Origin: Punctularia strigosozonata HHB-11173 SS5 | Taxonomy: Eukaryota; Basidiomycota; Agaricomycetes; Corticiales; Punctulariaceae | Length of the DNA stretch: 64,000 bases | Assembly: GCF_000264995.1 (NCBI RefSeq) | Contig: NW_006767452.1 | Span: 295,664-359,663, forward strand | Reading direction: 5' to 3' | In this document: in pieces, positions 1-12,156 of the stretch | Position numbering within the stretch: the first letter of the stretch is position 1 | How the letters are laid out: the number at the start of each line of letters is the position of its first letter | Notes under the pieces: generated by a model | The model's input: the letters and a program-made list of their open reading frames with translations, nothing else | What the model was told of the DNA's origin: nothing | Database searches by the model: none | Position numbers and translations under genes: made by a program

Positions 1-895
1 CAACGACGAGGAATTTGTGGAGTGGCGAGGGCTACGTTGGACGTCGCGTTCGTGACATTACACTTGAAGCCGTTCATGTAGTCTGGAAGTAACATGAGCT
101 TCAACAGCAGTAATATGCAGCTCCAGAAACGTACTTTGCTCTCCTCCAGAATCCTGGCTATGAATCCAGAAGAACGCGCAAGTGCAACCACCCTAGAGAG
201 GACGTAAGCACAAACACTGACTTGAAGATTGGCGGTATATACCTCGGGGCATGCAGGCATGCGTTCTGGTACTTGGAAGTCGGTGAATCGGTTGAAGACA
301 CAGGTCTGGTTGATCGAGAACACTACGAAATCCTGAATATTGTCTTAGGGCTCATCCACAAACGAGCGACCGTGTCACTTACCTCCGGCTGCACCTGCCT
401 CGCGTCGTTCTTATACGCGATCGCCAGGGCGCATCCCTTCAAGTCGCTCGGACCCGTTGTGTGGTACTCAGACGGGTCTGAACCTGGGCAAGGGTCGTTC
501 GGCTTGTTGGGATTGCGAATGTCTCCGCCTTCAGAGCTTGCGAAGAAGGTCGTGGCACCCTTGTTACAGGCGATCTCTGTGGTCGCTGGTTGTCCCGCAG
601 GCAGCTCGAAGATATCGCCGTCATTCGGAGGGTAGTCGAGGTGACCGTGAAACCACCACTGGTCGAAGGTGTAGTTGGTAAGAGGTGCGACAGGCCGGTT
701 GTCGTACGGGAAAGTGTGGTCTGTCACGTTGAAGCCGTACATGGAAGGGTGCCAAATGGCTGAAACGAGGTGGTTTAACTATTCGTGTGTACGTGAACAA
801 CAGTCGACTGGACACTCACAGGCATGACCTTTCACGACAGCCGCATTGAGGGCGAGTACTATCCAAGTAAAAACTGAAGTCGGAAGACCTAGCAT
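1..895 (-). CDS. AA14-type lytic polysaccharide monooxygenase (3' end cut by window)
   Basis: Secreted copper enzyme; AA14 members oxidatively cleave xylan on cellulose fibres in wood decay. Exons 895-820, 760-383, 332-243, 192-135 and 82 to the window edge (about 228 codons visible). Exon 1 is a signal peptide; cleavage before [13 protein letters not shown] would leave the N-terminal histidine of the copper brace. Further family marks are [11 protein letters not shown], which contains the likely second copper histidine, [49 protein letters not shown] and NYMNGFKC. Many cysteines suit an extracellular protein. The start at 895 is the only ATG placed directly before the hydrophobic leader. Family assignment rests on remembered motif order and is strong; the C-terminus lies outside the window. 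Confidence 0.88.
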
Positions 896-1708
896 ATATG
901 CGAGGATGAAGCCGATAATCAAGCAAGCGGGTGCCTTCGTAAAGAGTGATCCAGTCGTAAGAAACGTGAATGTAGTCGCAACCAGTGCAACCGCTGAGCA
1001 AGCAAGAGTCGTCGAGCCACAAGTCACAAGAGAGTAAGGAGGGGATTGATGAGCTTTGCATGTCGAAGCTCCCGTGCATTTTGTATGCGCTCGAACAAAA
1101 GGCGAGCAACGCGACCGCGGACGCAGGACACAATGGGGGCGACCTGAACGTGGGAGTGGCCAGATTTAGAACGGCCAGCCACGCGAGCGGAGCCCGTTCC
1201 TAAGTCACGTGATTACAATAATGATGATGAATTCTTTTACTATTAGCCAGTTACGCAACATTTAAGAGCAGAGCGGTACGGGAGTCCGAAACTGTGGTCC
1301 TGTTCATCCTGTCGGGGGAGTCGGGACAGCGCCCCTCGCTATGCCTATACATATATAGCAGCACGCTGGAAACTTCGCATCCTCCGCGCTGGCGGCACTT
1401 GAGCAAATCCATTCCAACACTTGCGCGGTCAGTGATGGTGGAAGCTGCACTGCGTAAACGGCTCATGGCACGGTGCACGCTTACACCTGCCTTAGAGGCA
1501 ACGAGATCGAGGGCGAGCTCCAAACTCAATTTAGCAGCGAGTGGACACGTCTTTGGGTATTGATATATTGATAGCCTGTTGAGGCATGCTGTCCCACACA
1601 CTCCGTCCATCACGCCGCGAGCGCTGATTGTCAATGAGAAGCCTGAGAGTTGTATATCAGGCCACCAGCGCCCCCTCGTTTGTTCTCTTCCGTCACACTC
1701 ATACCATC
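896..1708. other. Intergenic region upstream of the AA14 gene
   Basis: Contains the presumed promoter of the AA14 gene (reading left). Short open frames occur on both strands, the longest on the minus strand at 1251-1634, but none shows a recognisable motif, a convincing start context or splice signals. No repeat or RNA gene was seen. Confidence 0.4.
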
Positions 1709-2386
1709 ATGCCAGAGACGGGGGCAGAGTCTACCTGGAATTGACACCTCGAATGAATTGATGACGTGCTAACGAGCACCAAATCGTTGCTGTCCATTGT
1801 TGAAGCCGTCACGGACGGCATCGTCGTATGTTCGCCCGCAAAGGGTGCCGTCAAGCTGGCAAAGGAAGTCATCGAGATAGTCGAGGTGAGCTCTGACGGT
1901 TGTCGACGACGAACTGTCCTCTAAATAGCGATGTGAACCAGAAAGTCCGCAAGAACCAGAAGGACTGCACCGAATTGGCGCGGTACACGTGCAAGATGAT
2001 GATCGCCATTGTCGATGTCCTGAAGGGCAAGAAGGACGATCATATACCTTCCCAGTTAAAGTTCTGTCTTCAAAGCGTGGCAAGGTATGTTCTGCGCTCA
2101 TAAGGGAGGCTCATCGCGTCGTTCTTAGCCAAACCGTCGTTATCACGCTGCTTGAGGTCAAATCCGGCCTGGAATCGCTCAAGCTGCGAAAGGATTTCAA
2201 CTTCAAATCCGCGATCAAGGCTATCTATCGGCGACAATACGTGGCGGAGCAAATTTCGAGCTACATCGCTCGGATTGATGTATGCTTGATGCAGTTCGGG
2301 ATGAGCTCACCTCGAACATGTTTTAGAGAGGCGCCCCATGTCTCATCACTCTCTGCCAGGTTGCCGTACGGAGCGATATCAGAATC

Positions 2387-2500
2387 GTGGTGGGCGATAT
2401 CCACTCCGTGGTACGCAACGTTCACTCCATGGTGGGTGATGTCCATCTCGCAGTGAAAGGTGTGCACTCTGAGGTCGCCGGGATCAGAGAAGACCTCCGA
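2387..2500 (+). repeat. 21-bp heptad-coding repeats in the NLR relic
   Basis: Four imperfect 21-bp units encode successive heptads of the form V-x-D/N-V/I-H-S-x (VVGDIHSVVRNVHSMVGD and so on), linking the N-terminal domain to the nucleotide-binding domain. The regular spacing suggests a short coiled coil. Confidence 0.6.
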
Positions 2501-4312
2501 TCCTTCTGGATAGCCGATTTACACATAGTGCTTCCGAGTTATCTAGTTTCTAGTGCTATACTTACATCATCATCATCAGGCGTCCACGTCTGCTCTGCCA
2601 GGATCCAGGTACGCCATTCGTCGATGTTTGAGAACATTCGTCGGACTAACTTGACCTCAGCCTCAACATATCGTCTGCTGTCCCTGCCCCTCCTGCTCAA
2701 TTCTACGGGCGTGACGACGTCGTGGGCGATGCGGTCAATAAGTTGACCAATGACACAAAGCACCACGTAGCGCTTCTGGGTACGGGCGGGGTCGGCGAGA
2801 CATCCGTCGCGCTCTCCGTCCTCGATAACGCGGCTGTCAAATCTTGAGGTCGCTGCTGTTTCATCCCCTGTGACACCCCGGGTTCAGCCTCATCGCTCGT
2901 TCTTGCCATGTTAGAGGTGTTAGGGAGGTTCGCCTCATCGACGGACGAGGACCTCATGGCAAGATTGATCTCCCTCCTGGAGTCCGTCCGACCATTCTGG
3001 CATCGGACAACTCTGAAAGATATGGGATTCCGAAGGGTCTCGAACCGAGCTCACCGATGTACTCAGGAAGTTAGCATCTTTGCCCATGGTTCGATTGATT
3101 GTGACGATGCGAAGAGACTCGCCGCCGGCCAATGGAGACGATCGATGGACGTCGATCTCCTCTGCATCCTCTAGCTTTCTCAGCTGCGCGCGATCTTTTT
3201 CTATCAGTGAACCCAGGTACCGCTCAGGATGAGTATCAGGATCTCGACGAATTGCTCAAAAAGTGCGATGGCCTACCGCTCGCTGTCAAGATCCTGGCCC
3301 AGCTCAAGCGATCGTTGACGTGCAAGAGTCTCTTGAGGCGGTGGAAATCGCAATCCACTGCACTCCTCCAATTCCGCCTCACCAGCGTCGACGTTTCGAT
3401 ATCTATATCTCTCGATTCCGAAACGATGCGGGCCACTCCGGAGGCGATCGACTTGCTCGGACTGATCTCCCGGCTGCCCGATGGTATCCACGGAGAGTTG
3501 AGCAGCTTGTTGAAATGGATCTGGGCTTGACAGACGTCGATAGGGCTCTAGCGGCCATCCTTGCGGTCCGATTTGCCTACAAGGACGCGGACGGGACCAT
3601 CAAAGTTCTTTCTCCGGTCCGTCAGCATGTCATGACGCAACACGTCCTTCCCCGTCCATTATATGAGGCACTCCTTCAGTGTTACATTGACCTAGTCAAT
3701 AAACACGCGAAGACGTGGCCTAGGAGCATTCGATATCCACAGGCTTTGCAAGTATTGGTTCCTGAACTAGGCAACATCATCTATCTATTCAAGCAGGAAC
3801 TCGAGCCTTCGAATGGTCCCGGATTATCTCACCTTGCTGGGGCCGCATACACGCTTGCTGGCTTCCAAGAGCATACTCGCTGCTCAACGGAGCTCATCGA
3901 CAGGCTCTTCGAGCACTGGATCGAATATGAAATCGATGTTCCCCGCAGAGAAGGGCTCCGCTCGAGGATGAGGTTGTTTCTGATTATGGGTCAGTCTCGC
4001 TTGGCCCAAAATGACCTTGAGGAAATCCTTGGGGAGGCCAAACTACGGGGCGGAGGATCGAGCACTACTGGCGGGCGACCTGGGGTTTATATATTACAGA
4101 CAAGCCAAGTACGACCAAGCTATCGAGACGCTCAGTCGAGCATTGTATATGTTCTACGAGCTTGAAGACGTATTCGGCGCAGCGCAAGCTTGGGTGATGT
4201 CCATGTCATGCGCAACGAGTACGACCAAACCTTCCGGGAATTCATGCGAGCGCTAGATGGCTTCTCGAGACCTGGATCGCGACTCAGTGCAGCGAAGTGC
4301 CTGGTAAGCCTG

Positions 4313-4328
4313 GGTAGGTAGGTAGGTA
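4313..4328 (+). repeat. GGTA microsatellite, four copies
   Basis: Four perfect GGTA units lie inside the decaying TPR part of the NLR relic. The total length, 16 bp, is not a multiple of three, so copy-number slippage here would shift the frame. Confidence 0.8.
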
Positions 4329-4882
4329 TATTTCCGGCGCGGTCCCAATAGCGGAACAACCGGTTGCCGCACCGCACGCCAGTACGTGCGGCTTGGCGCA
4401 CACAGTGCATCCACGGTTCCCGTGGAAATGTCCATCGTGTGCGCGGTGAGTTCGACCAAGCCGTCCAGAAATTCACACGAGCGTTGGAGAGAAGCAGCAG
4501 CAGCGCGATGCCTTCGAAATTTGGGTCAACTCCATGCCACGCGCAGCGAGTACGACCAAGGTGTCGAGACGAGATTGGAGACCAGCTCGGTACAGCACAT
4601 CGCCTGCGAAGGTTGGGTGGAGTCCATCACGCACGCGACGAAGATGATCAAACCATCGAAAAATACACGAGGGCGCTGGCTATCTTTTCTGAGGTTGGAA
4701 GAAACCGACTCTGTGCAGCGCAGTGCCTTGCAAACCTGGGCAATATTCAGCATGTCAAGAGGGAGTATGTTATCGCCACGGAACTGCTCAGAAGCCCTTA
4801 GCATCGCTCGCGACTTGTAAAAAACATGAATTAATATGCTAGCAGTAGATGTACAGACTAGCTTCGACGTTTCACAGGAAAC

Positions 4883-6583
4883 CTACGATGCACGTACTAC
4901 CGATTCAATAACCGGACTTACTGGTGGGGCCGGCACATGCACGCCACCGACAACGGACGACTGTATTCGCTCCGCCGAGATCGGGGCACGGCTCGGCGTG
5001 TATTGCGGTGGGAGCTCCACCACGACGCCCTCCTCGAGCTCATCCTCGATGTCCGTATGTAGCACCACCAGTGGTGGCGGGCCCGTCCGCACGCCGGCCA
5101 TGGCCGCCTTTAGCTGCGCTGGCGACGTCGCCGTGGTTGTCGGAACACTGCTGGGCGTCATCGAAGTGCGCGCGCTGCGCGTACCGTACGGGTTGGGTAG
5201 GTGGCCGGGTGAGGACGGCAGGGACGGTCCGGTGCTCGTAGAGTTTTCGTTGTACGGGTCATACGTTTCGTTGGATCGGTATTCGCGGTAGTTCGCGGCA
5301 TATCCTTCGGAAGAGTATCTTGTGTTGGTTGTCGGTCGTGGATACGCGTATACTTGAGAGACGGGGTTGTCGATACCCAGAGTATTAGGAAGGAGATCAA
5401 CAGTGCGTCGGCGTCGGGCATTATTCCATCCACCGCGTCGGCGTCTGCGGCAACATAGCACGAAAACAGCGGCAAAGGCTGCCGCTACCGCCACCACCAC
5501 GCCTATGATAATGCCCACGATCGCGCCTCGGCTGAGACCCCCAGACTTAGGGCTTGACTGTCCTGTCTCGGTAGACGTATTCTGTCCCGCAGATCCTGTA
5601 CTCGTAGATACCGTGCTCTCCGCCGGTGGATTGGCGGTAGACGACGGGGCTAGGTTGTCCAGACAAGTAGAGTCGTCCGAGGCGTCCACGATACGCACAT
5701 CCGAGGCCCCGCCTTGTCGCCCTGCGAGAGGCATAAGTCGTTTCGTCTTGGAGAAAAGGTGACTAGTGGTATATGCACCTTTGCTGTCAAACATCAGGAA
5801 CACTATCGACGTCCCTCTTGCAGCATCCACCACCCAGTCGAAGGAGGTGGGCCCGACGGGCGGATCCTTGGCAACATGCCCACCTCCAGGAACTATGCCC
5901 TGCATGTCTGTGTATCAGAAGAGTCACGATCCCACTCAGCTTGAGCAACATACAAGAATATGAACCGGCTGCACCGCGTCGTTGTAGTTGCCGAACGTGA
6001 AAGGGCTGTGAACGCCTAACTTGAGCACGAGTGCCGTTCCGAGGGCACGGTACACTGACCGACACTGCTGCAGCGCATTGTCCAGCTCGAACGTAAAATC
6101 CGCCTTCGCCCCCGTCGTATCGCAGCTCGCGCCGGAAATAGACGACCCGACCGTCAACACCTCCGTCGTCCCGCCCGATCCGAATCCCGTCGAGTCCGAC
6201 AAGGTCATCAGGAACTGGGTCTTCGCGGCGAGCGGAAGCTGGGTGCTGAACCTGCCCGCCCCATTCGAGAACGCCGAATCCGGGATCGAGATGTTGATCG
6301 GGACTTGGAGCGGAAGAGGGATCAGGAGGAGGGTGAAGGGGGCGACGCCGCCTAGGATTCACTCAGCTAAGATATGACGGCCCTTCTGTCGCCCGACAAG
6401 CTTCATATGTGACTCACCAGACCAAGATAAGACGAGATCATCGCATTCGGTAGGCGCGTCGAACGAAAAGGTGAAGGAGCCTCGGACAACACTGATGCAT
6501 GATAGCAAGCTCCAGAAGACGAGAATCGCGATGGCCTCCCGGCCGAACAGAAATGGCCCAGCCCTCAAAGAATATTTCAACAT
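4883..6583 (-). CDS. Single-pass membrane protein with signal peptide and proline/serine-rich cytoplasmic tail
   Basis: Exons 6583-6418, 6351-5954, 5899-5779 and 5721-4883; 507 aa. An N-terminal hydrophobic signal (residues about 13-35) precedes an extracellular domain containing a GTSIVFLMFDSKGRQGGASD segment. After a Ser/Thr-rich stalk comes one membrane helix (GAIVGIIIGVVVAVAAAF, then a CCRRRRR stop-transfer). The tail is rich in Tyr, Pro and Ser and ends in ELPPQYTP-like motifs. The general architecture is common among uncharacterised agaricomycete surface proteins. The third intron was placed because removing it restores the DSKGRQGG reading; reading straight through is also open. Function unknown. 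Confidence 0.75.
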
Positions 6584-7170
6584 AGCGAACTATCCACGAA
6601 CGAAAAAAACGGTGCGGCCCAGATTCACCAGGAAGAAGGGGAGGGCGGCGCCGAGCACGGTGCTGCGGGCGACTGGAGGTGAACCATCAGCAGGCGTCGA
6701 GGGCGAGGTGTGTGCCGAATATATGCACTCGGGCGTGGACTTAGCCCGGCAGAGTCCTAAGAATATAACGCGATAGACCATCACAGCGTGTACTCCGAGA
6801 GAAGGGTCGTCGAGCGCTGGACCGGCACAGCCCGTCGCCTGCTCTCATTCCCGCGAAGTCATTGTTACTGAATCGCCAGCGTCGACCAATACCATACCGT
6901 ACGCGTGCTGCGGGCGCAAATGTGGAGCACAACTCACACATATCAAGCCCATAGGGTTTCGCCTTGATAGCAACGGAAGAAAGATGTTGCTAGGAAAGCG
7001 CTGCGGGCTGTTTTCCAACATCTCATACTTTCGAATGCAGGTACAAAGTCCTTGATCCCATGCGCACTGCATTTGATCGTACAATACCAATGAGAACTAA
7101 CTGTTGGCGCCATTTCAATCTCTCCTATGTACTCTTACATTCATCTTTTATGGAATATAATCCCGCTCAA
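6584..7170. other. Intergenic region between two minus-strand genes
   Basis: Upstream region of the membrane-protein gene and 3' flank of the next gene. Several short frames overlap it, but none has family motifs. No repeat or RNA signature was seen. Confidence 0.4.
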
Positions 7171-8097
7171 TCACTCGATCTGTGGCGCTTGCGCAGTCCC
7201 GTCGCCATATTGCTTCGGCTGTGTTTCAAGTAAGGATCAGCAAGGCCCTGTCAGCAAAGAAACGCATCTTACCTCCGTCTTCGCAGCGTTTTTGTCTTTT
7301 TCGAATTCCTTAACGCGTGGATCGTCCATCATTTTCATGACGGTGTCTGCCTGAAACTTCTTGAAGAGGAAGCCCAATCCTGAGAAAAGGTTATATCAAA
7401 CCTGGACAATAAATGGCACGCGAAAGAAACCCACCTTCATGCGAGTAGTCTTTGGAATTGGCCTGATCCTTGTGATACTTCACTTGCACGAAATCGGAGT
7501 CCTTCGTTTCCGGGTCGAGCGACAAGCTGACAAGAGCGTTGATGGTCGTGCTCTTATGGATGCCAGCGAATGTCCATGTCTGAGATTATAGCATGTGAGG
7601 GCAATGTACGGTATAAAGAACAAAGGATAATTTACCTGCTCATTCTTAAATTGGATAAGCTCGGGATCATTCTTGATGACCTCGTATCTTTCATTCTTAC
7701 TCTCTTTGAATAGCTTCGGAAGCGCAAACCTGTGTGATACTTTCAGCATACATTAGAAAAGGAGTGCCAGACGACGAGTGTACCATTGCCCTGCCATCTT
7801 GTACCGATCATTGGCGTAGACGAACTGATCGTCGTAGACGCAGTCCGCCGTGTACCGCTTCACTTTAGACACAGTCGGCTTGCACGAGTAAAGATCGATG
7901 ATGTCGTCGATCAACCGTTGGCGGTTCGGCGGAAGAGGGATCGATTTCGAAGGATCCGGGGTCCTGGGAATGCGAGCAATTGTTGAGTGTCGATTCGTGA
8001 GGCAACGCTCAGAGCATACGCACCAATCGTCGGTGGAGTGGGTCTGCCTAACTTCGAACTCTTCTCCCGGCGCTCCAGCGGGTGCTATGGACGACAT
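7171..8097 (-). CDS. Conserved fungal protein, possibly NTF2-like fold
   Basis: Exons 8097-8024, 7963-7784, 7729-7636, 7579-7435, 7379-7273 and 7218-7171; 215 aa. The sequence starts with a helical segment (RQRLIDDIIDLYSCKP), then VYDDQFVYANDRYKMAGQWF, ELIQFKNEQTWTFAG, and a charged C-terminal helix (VKEFEKDKNAAKTE). A helix followed by alternating beta-like stretches resembles the NTF2/SnoaL-like fold, but no catalytic residue can be named. The start at 8097 has a good context (caacATGtc). The frame stays open upstream to 8256 without a clear targeting signal, so a longer N-terminus cannot be excluded. Function unknown. Confidence 0.75.
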
Positions 8098-8479
8098 GTT
8101 GACAGTTAGTTGCGGACGGGTGTGACGGTACGCGGGGATAGCTGCAGCTCCAAGGAGAAAACCACCGGCGGTGCGTAGGCGGACGGGGTGCAGCATCAAG
8201 GTGGGTTCGTGTCTCAATCCGCCGCCCGCCTGGGTACATGATATATACTGTTTCATGCCTGTCAGGAGCTAACGTCGAGCGAGCGAGCGTCATGATTGCG
8301 GTCATGGACGCTGGGGATCGGGCGGGATCGAGCAAGACGGTGAGTTCGTGTTCAAACGCGGTGGTGGCGTGGGACTACAGGCAATGCTTGCTCGAGTCGC
8401 CGCTACCATGACTTGGCTAATCCGTGAAGGGGATTACTGCTTCCGTGTAATCCCTTGAGGGCAGCTCCGTGCGGATGTA

Positions 8480-10645
8480 TCATACAGACAGCACCCACTG
8501 CCGATACTTCTCGATCTCCCTCGCCCTGGCTTGCACCAGCTTCTCAACCTCCTCGCCCCAGACTTCTACAGGCCGCTTCCGCGTCGATTTCGCACCCTCC
8601 CCGTCACCCGCTTCCGCCCCCGCATCCTCCTCCGCTCGCGAATGATACCGCACTTCGAGCCGATCGCTCACGTCCTGCGGCTCCTCCGCGATCTCCTCCG
8701 ACGGCGTCACGAACTCTTCCTTGGGCGTCACGAACTCGACCGACGCGCTGCTCATCGACAACGAGCTCTCTCTCGAACGCTGCTCGTGCGCAGGCGGCGA
8801 GATCTCGAGATGGCTCGGCGGCGCGACCTCGGTGGCGATGGAGGACACGGAAGCGTCCAAAAGCGGTTCCGGGGACGACGTGCGCGGCACGGTGCCGGAA
8901 GCGGTTGATGACGATGACGACGGGACGGTTTTCCCGGACGCCTTCGTTTGCTTCGTAACACCGAAGCATTCTACTGTGTGCCGTTCCGCATCCGGGAAGT
9001 CCATGACGACGATGTTTTCCAGGCTGACCGGTTTCTCCGGGTCCCATCGCACCAGGGTTGGGCGATTGGCGACCTGCATGTTCGGTGGTGAGCGGGTACG
9101 TCTGATGTCGCAGAAAGCGTAGGTGATCTCACGAGGTGCGGGGGGATCACCGATCTCCCAACGTGCAGATCCTCGAACACGAGAGAAACGTCGTCTTCGT
9201 CGATAGGTAGGCGTCTGCCGCGACAGCGGTGTGAGCATGGATCGCGATTCGGAGCGTGCACCGGATCTCACTGTATGACCTGACCCTGGATCCGGCTCTC
9301 CCGCGTACATAGATCGCGGAATAGCTTTTCGTACAGTTTCCGCCTGTTCAAGATCGGGAGCGGGTTCAAGATCGGCTTGCCGGCCAACGCGCAGACGATG
9401 TACGACGCAATGTGCAACCCGAATATCGCCGGAAGCGGTCCGTACACGGGCAGAATGCGGACCCGGAAGTCGTCGAAGACGCCGAGCTCCTTGACGTTGC
9501 CTTTCTGGAACTCTTCTTCAGGCAGAGGCAGCAGTTTCACGTCTCCGGGCACTTCGGTCGAGTACACGACCGGGATGTCCTGAGTCACTCCTGCATTTCG
9601 TTTCCGTGAGCGGAGGATTCCGGAGGAAATGGAATGGCTCACCTAGGAGTTTCAGGCGTCGACGCACTGATCGCGCGAGCGGGTCGTAGTGCGTGTTGGA
9701 GATGTCGGCGATTTGGACTCGGGTCGGGTCTGACTTGGCACCGGCACCCATCGAGGAGAAAACCTGGACAGAAAATCATTACTATTATATCCCTTTTGTG
9801 TTATGCAACGGCCAATGCTAGCCTTGATGCCGTGTTCGTGGCAATAGTGCAGGAGGTCGACTTTCGTAGATATGTTGTCGATGGCATCTTTAGAATCGAC
9901 TTGGTCAGTATACAAGCAGAGAACCGTGTTGGACATGACACACCGATCACCCAATCCGCGCCGTCCAAGAGCCTCGCACCATCCTCTTTACGCCAGATAT
10001 CGACGCAAGGTTCTACGTGTATCCAGCGCGCGAACGAATCTAGGGCCCTCGCGACGCATTCAACCTTGGGAGTACCCACATCCTTCAGCGACGCGGTCGC
10101 ATGCCGGTTGAGGGACGAAAGGGTGACATAGTCAAAGTCCACGAGACGAATCTTTGACACTCCTCTACGAACTCAAGGTGAGCCGGCATCGCGGTAGGAT
10201 AATCGAAAGCCGCGTACGAGCGTGCAAGCATAACCGCTGCCCAGCTACCCACCCCACCGCATCCCACCACGACCACACTCCCTTCCCGAACCTTGCCCAT
10301 CGCCTCCTCCCCGAAAAACGCGTAGTTGCGCGCGAGCTGCTCCCGTATAAGTTCCTCCGAGTACGAAAACGCTTCATCCGGCGTCCTCCCACCACCGCCC
10401 GGCCCTTCCACGACCCTCTCCTTCCGAGAATCCGCTTGGGCCGGGTCGTAGCCATAGTCATCCGGAACGGGTCTCGGCGGTCGCTGCGAGATGGAGCGCG
10501 CGACCTCTTCCGCGAGCTCTTGCCGACGTTTCGACTTCGTGTAGGCGTTGTAGGCTGTGATCGCAGACGCGGTCGCGGCCGAGGCTGCAAGCGCGGCGTA
10601 GACGAGTTGCGCCCGATGCGACTTGAAGAGCTCCGGATCCGGCAT
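8480..10645 (-). CDS. TCD1: tRNA threonylcarbamoyladenosine dehydratase (Tcd1/Tcd2, ThiF/E1-like)
   Basis: Converts t6A37 of tRNAs to the cyclic form ct6A using ATP; yeast Tcd1 and Tcd2 sit on mitochondria. Exons 10645-10218, 10164-9944, 9887-9823, 9763-9643, 9590-9272, 9214-9133 and 9073-8480; 609 aa. An N-terminal hydrophobic helix precedes the nucleotide-binding motif VVVVGCGGVGSWAAVMLARS, then VDFDYVTLSSLNRHA, DAIDNISTKVDLL and SMGAGAKSDPTRVQIADIS. The C-terminal block IDEDDVSLVFEDLHVGRSV ends the conserved core. It is followed by about 150 residues rich in Ser, Glu and Pro that look unstructured. Intron 3 appears to begin with GC (AAG|gctag). Assignment to Tcd1 rather than Tcd2 is arbitrary. 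Confidence 0.92.
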
Positions 10646-10893
10646 GTATGAATGCGGCAGTCACGGGAATGGCAAGCACTTCGGGCAAAGCAGCCAGTCG
10701 CTTTCTTCCGGATATCCTCAAGACGGACAGAGTCGTGTTAATAGTATTGACACCACCGTGGTACGCAATTACGTCGGCATCCTCGCCAAAGGTATCCTCG
10801 CTACGTCCGGTCACGTGTCCTTGCCCGAGTCCAAGCGTTTTCTGTCGCCTTAGCGTTGAAACGTTCACGAATGATCCCAACACCGATATCCGG

Positions 10894-11732
10894 TCACTTA
10901 TGACGGTAGAAAGATGCACATTCGTGAAAAATGGGATCTAAATCTCGCATTCCCTGCGCTTTAGCCTTGTCTCGGAACCTCGTCAGGTTCACGACATCCG
11001 CCAGTCCGAGCTTGTCGGCCTCCTCTACCGACAACGGCTCGGGTCGCTCTGCGTAATGCTGGAAACCGGCACGCAGAAGGACTCCAGTATGAGAGTACTT
11101 TCTGGCAGTAAGGATCTACAGACCAAGTCTAAGCACTAGGAAGGATGAAAGATAATAAGGGTAAACACCTGCGAGACGGGATCTTGGGAAAATTGCGACA
11201 GCACTTTATAGGCGACGCTGGTGATATCGTCGAACTGGTACTTGTGCGACACCTGCAGGATGGTTTCCCATTCGGGCATGGTCTTGTCGAAATTCGACTC
11301 GGATATTCTTTGCCATATGGGGGTATGGAAAACGTAAGTGGAGGTGCACACCGGGGGTTGCGCGCACCATGCAGAGAGATTGGTGCTACCTACCGGCAGT
11401 AGTACATCCAGAGAAAGAGCGCAAAGGCGTCGGCGGACGTGCCTTCCAGCCGTATCGGCGTGTCGTCCGATAGGCCTTCGACATCGTGGCCATCTGGCGC
11501 CGGCAGCGAGAACATCGTGCGGAAGACCTCGGAATCCCGCTTGAAGAAGTATCGATGGATGCGAAAGAGGATTCCATCCACCTGACAACGAATGAACAGC
11601 ACGTTCCGGGCATGAAGTGAGCGGTTCGTAAATACTAACGAGGAGAACCAGGTTTCCGTCTTCAATGTAGTAATCAGGGTGATGGGGAGGGGCGGCGGAC
11701 GCTTCCGAGTTGTTTTCTGCTTGCAAATCCAT
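10894..11732 (-). CDS. BTB/POZ domain protein
   Basis: Exons 11732-11640, 11581-11394, 11307-11169 and 11115-10894; 213 aa. The BTB core is visible as YYIEDGNLVLLVDGILFRIH, FKRDSEVFRTMFSLP and a GTSADAFALFLWMYY segment. The helical continuation is EWETILQVSHKYQFDDI and ARKYSHTGVLLRAGFQ. Small stand-alone BTB proteins of this layout are abundant in agaricomycetes and are thought to mediate protein-protein contacts, sometimes as cullin-3 adaptors; no partner domain is present. The start at 11732 is the first ATG in frame (the codon at 11741 is GTG). Specific role unknown. Confidence 0.85.
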
Positions 11733-12156
11733 CGGTGTCACTGTTTACATTGGTTCCTCCACCCTGCAAGTCGAGGGACTCGGCGTAGATCCGGAGCAGA
11801 AACGAAGGAAGGATGTCGATGAGAGCACACAGCCACGATCATGACATGCCAGTCACGCCCCAGCAAAGAGCTGAGATTGTGCTGTACATCGCGATATGAC
11901 AATCCTGTGCGATCTAGATACAGTCGTTGAGCTCATGCGGTCTGCGCATGGTTGACCGATATACGGAACAATTCAGCAAGACAGAATACCGCTACATAGT
12001 GTTTAATATTATCGATTGTGTGTATAGTCTGACTGGAGATTCGTGATAATACAGATGTCAACGCGGGACCATGGTCCCTATGCATGCATATATACGTAGC
12101 CGACGAAACATTCGATGCGATGTGTGCGATGTGTATATCGATTGTCTGTTGTTTGC
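11733..12156. other. Intergenic region between MEX67 3' end and BTB gene
   Basis: About 420 bp, AT-richer than its surroundings, serving as the 3' flank of MEX67 and the upstream region of the BTB gene. No further feature was seen. Confidence 0.4.

Larger units (their letters stand above)
1709..4820 (+). pseudogene. Decayed NB-ARC/TPR (STAND, NLR-like) receptor gene
   Basis: Order of remnants: an N-terminal helical domain (about 1777-2340, e.g. TKSLLSIVEAVTDG and DCTELARYTCKMM); heptad repeats (2387-2500); a nucleotide-binding domain from 2698 with FYGRDDVVGDAVNKL and a P-loop; a winged-helix-like region (3300-3990); and TPR repeats (4011-4800). Fungal NLRs of this type are thought to act in non-self recognition. 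The frame breaks repeatedly: the P-loop reads GTGGVGET, so the catalytic lysine codon is GAG at 2797; an in-frame TGA lies at 2845; and the homologous reading moves between frames near 2995, 3235, 3510 and 4010, with the TPR part scattered over all three. One or two breaks could be unmodelled introns, but not all. The 5' limit is uncertain. Confidence 0.82.
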
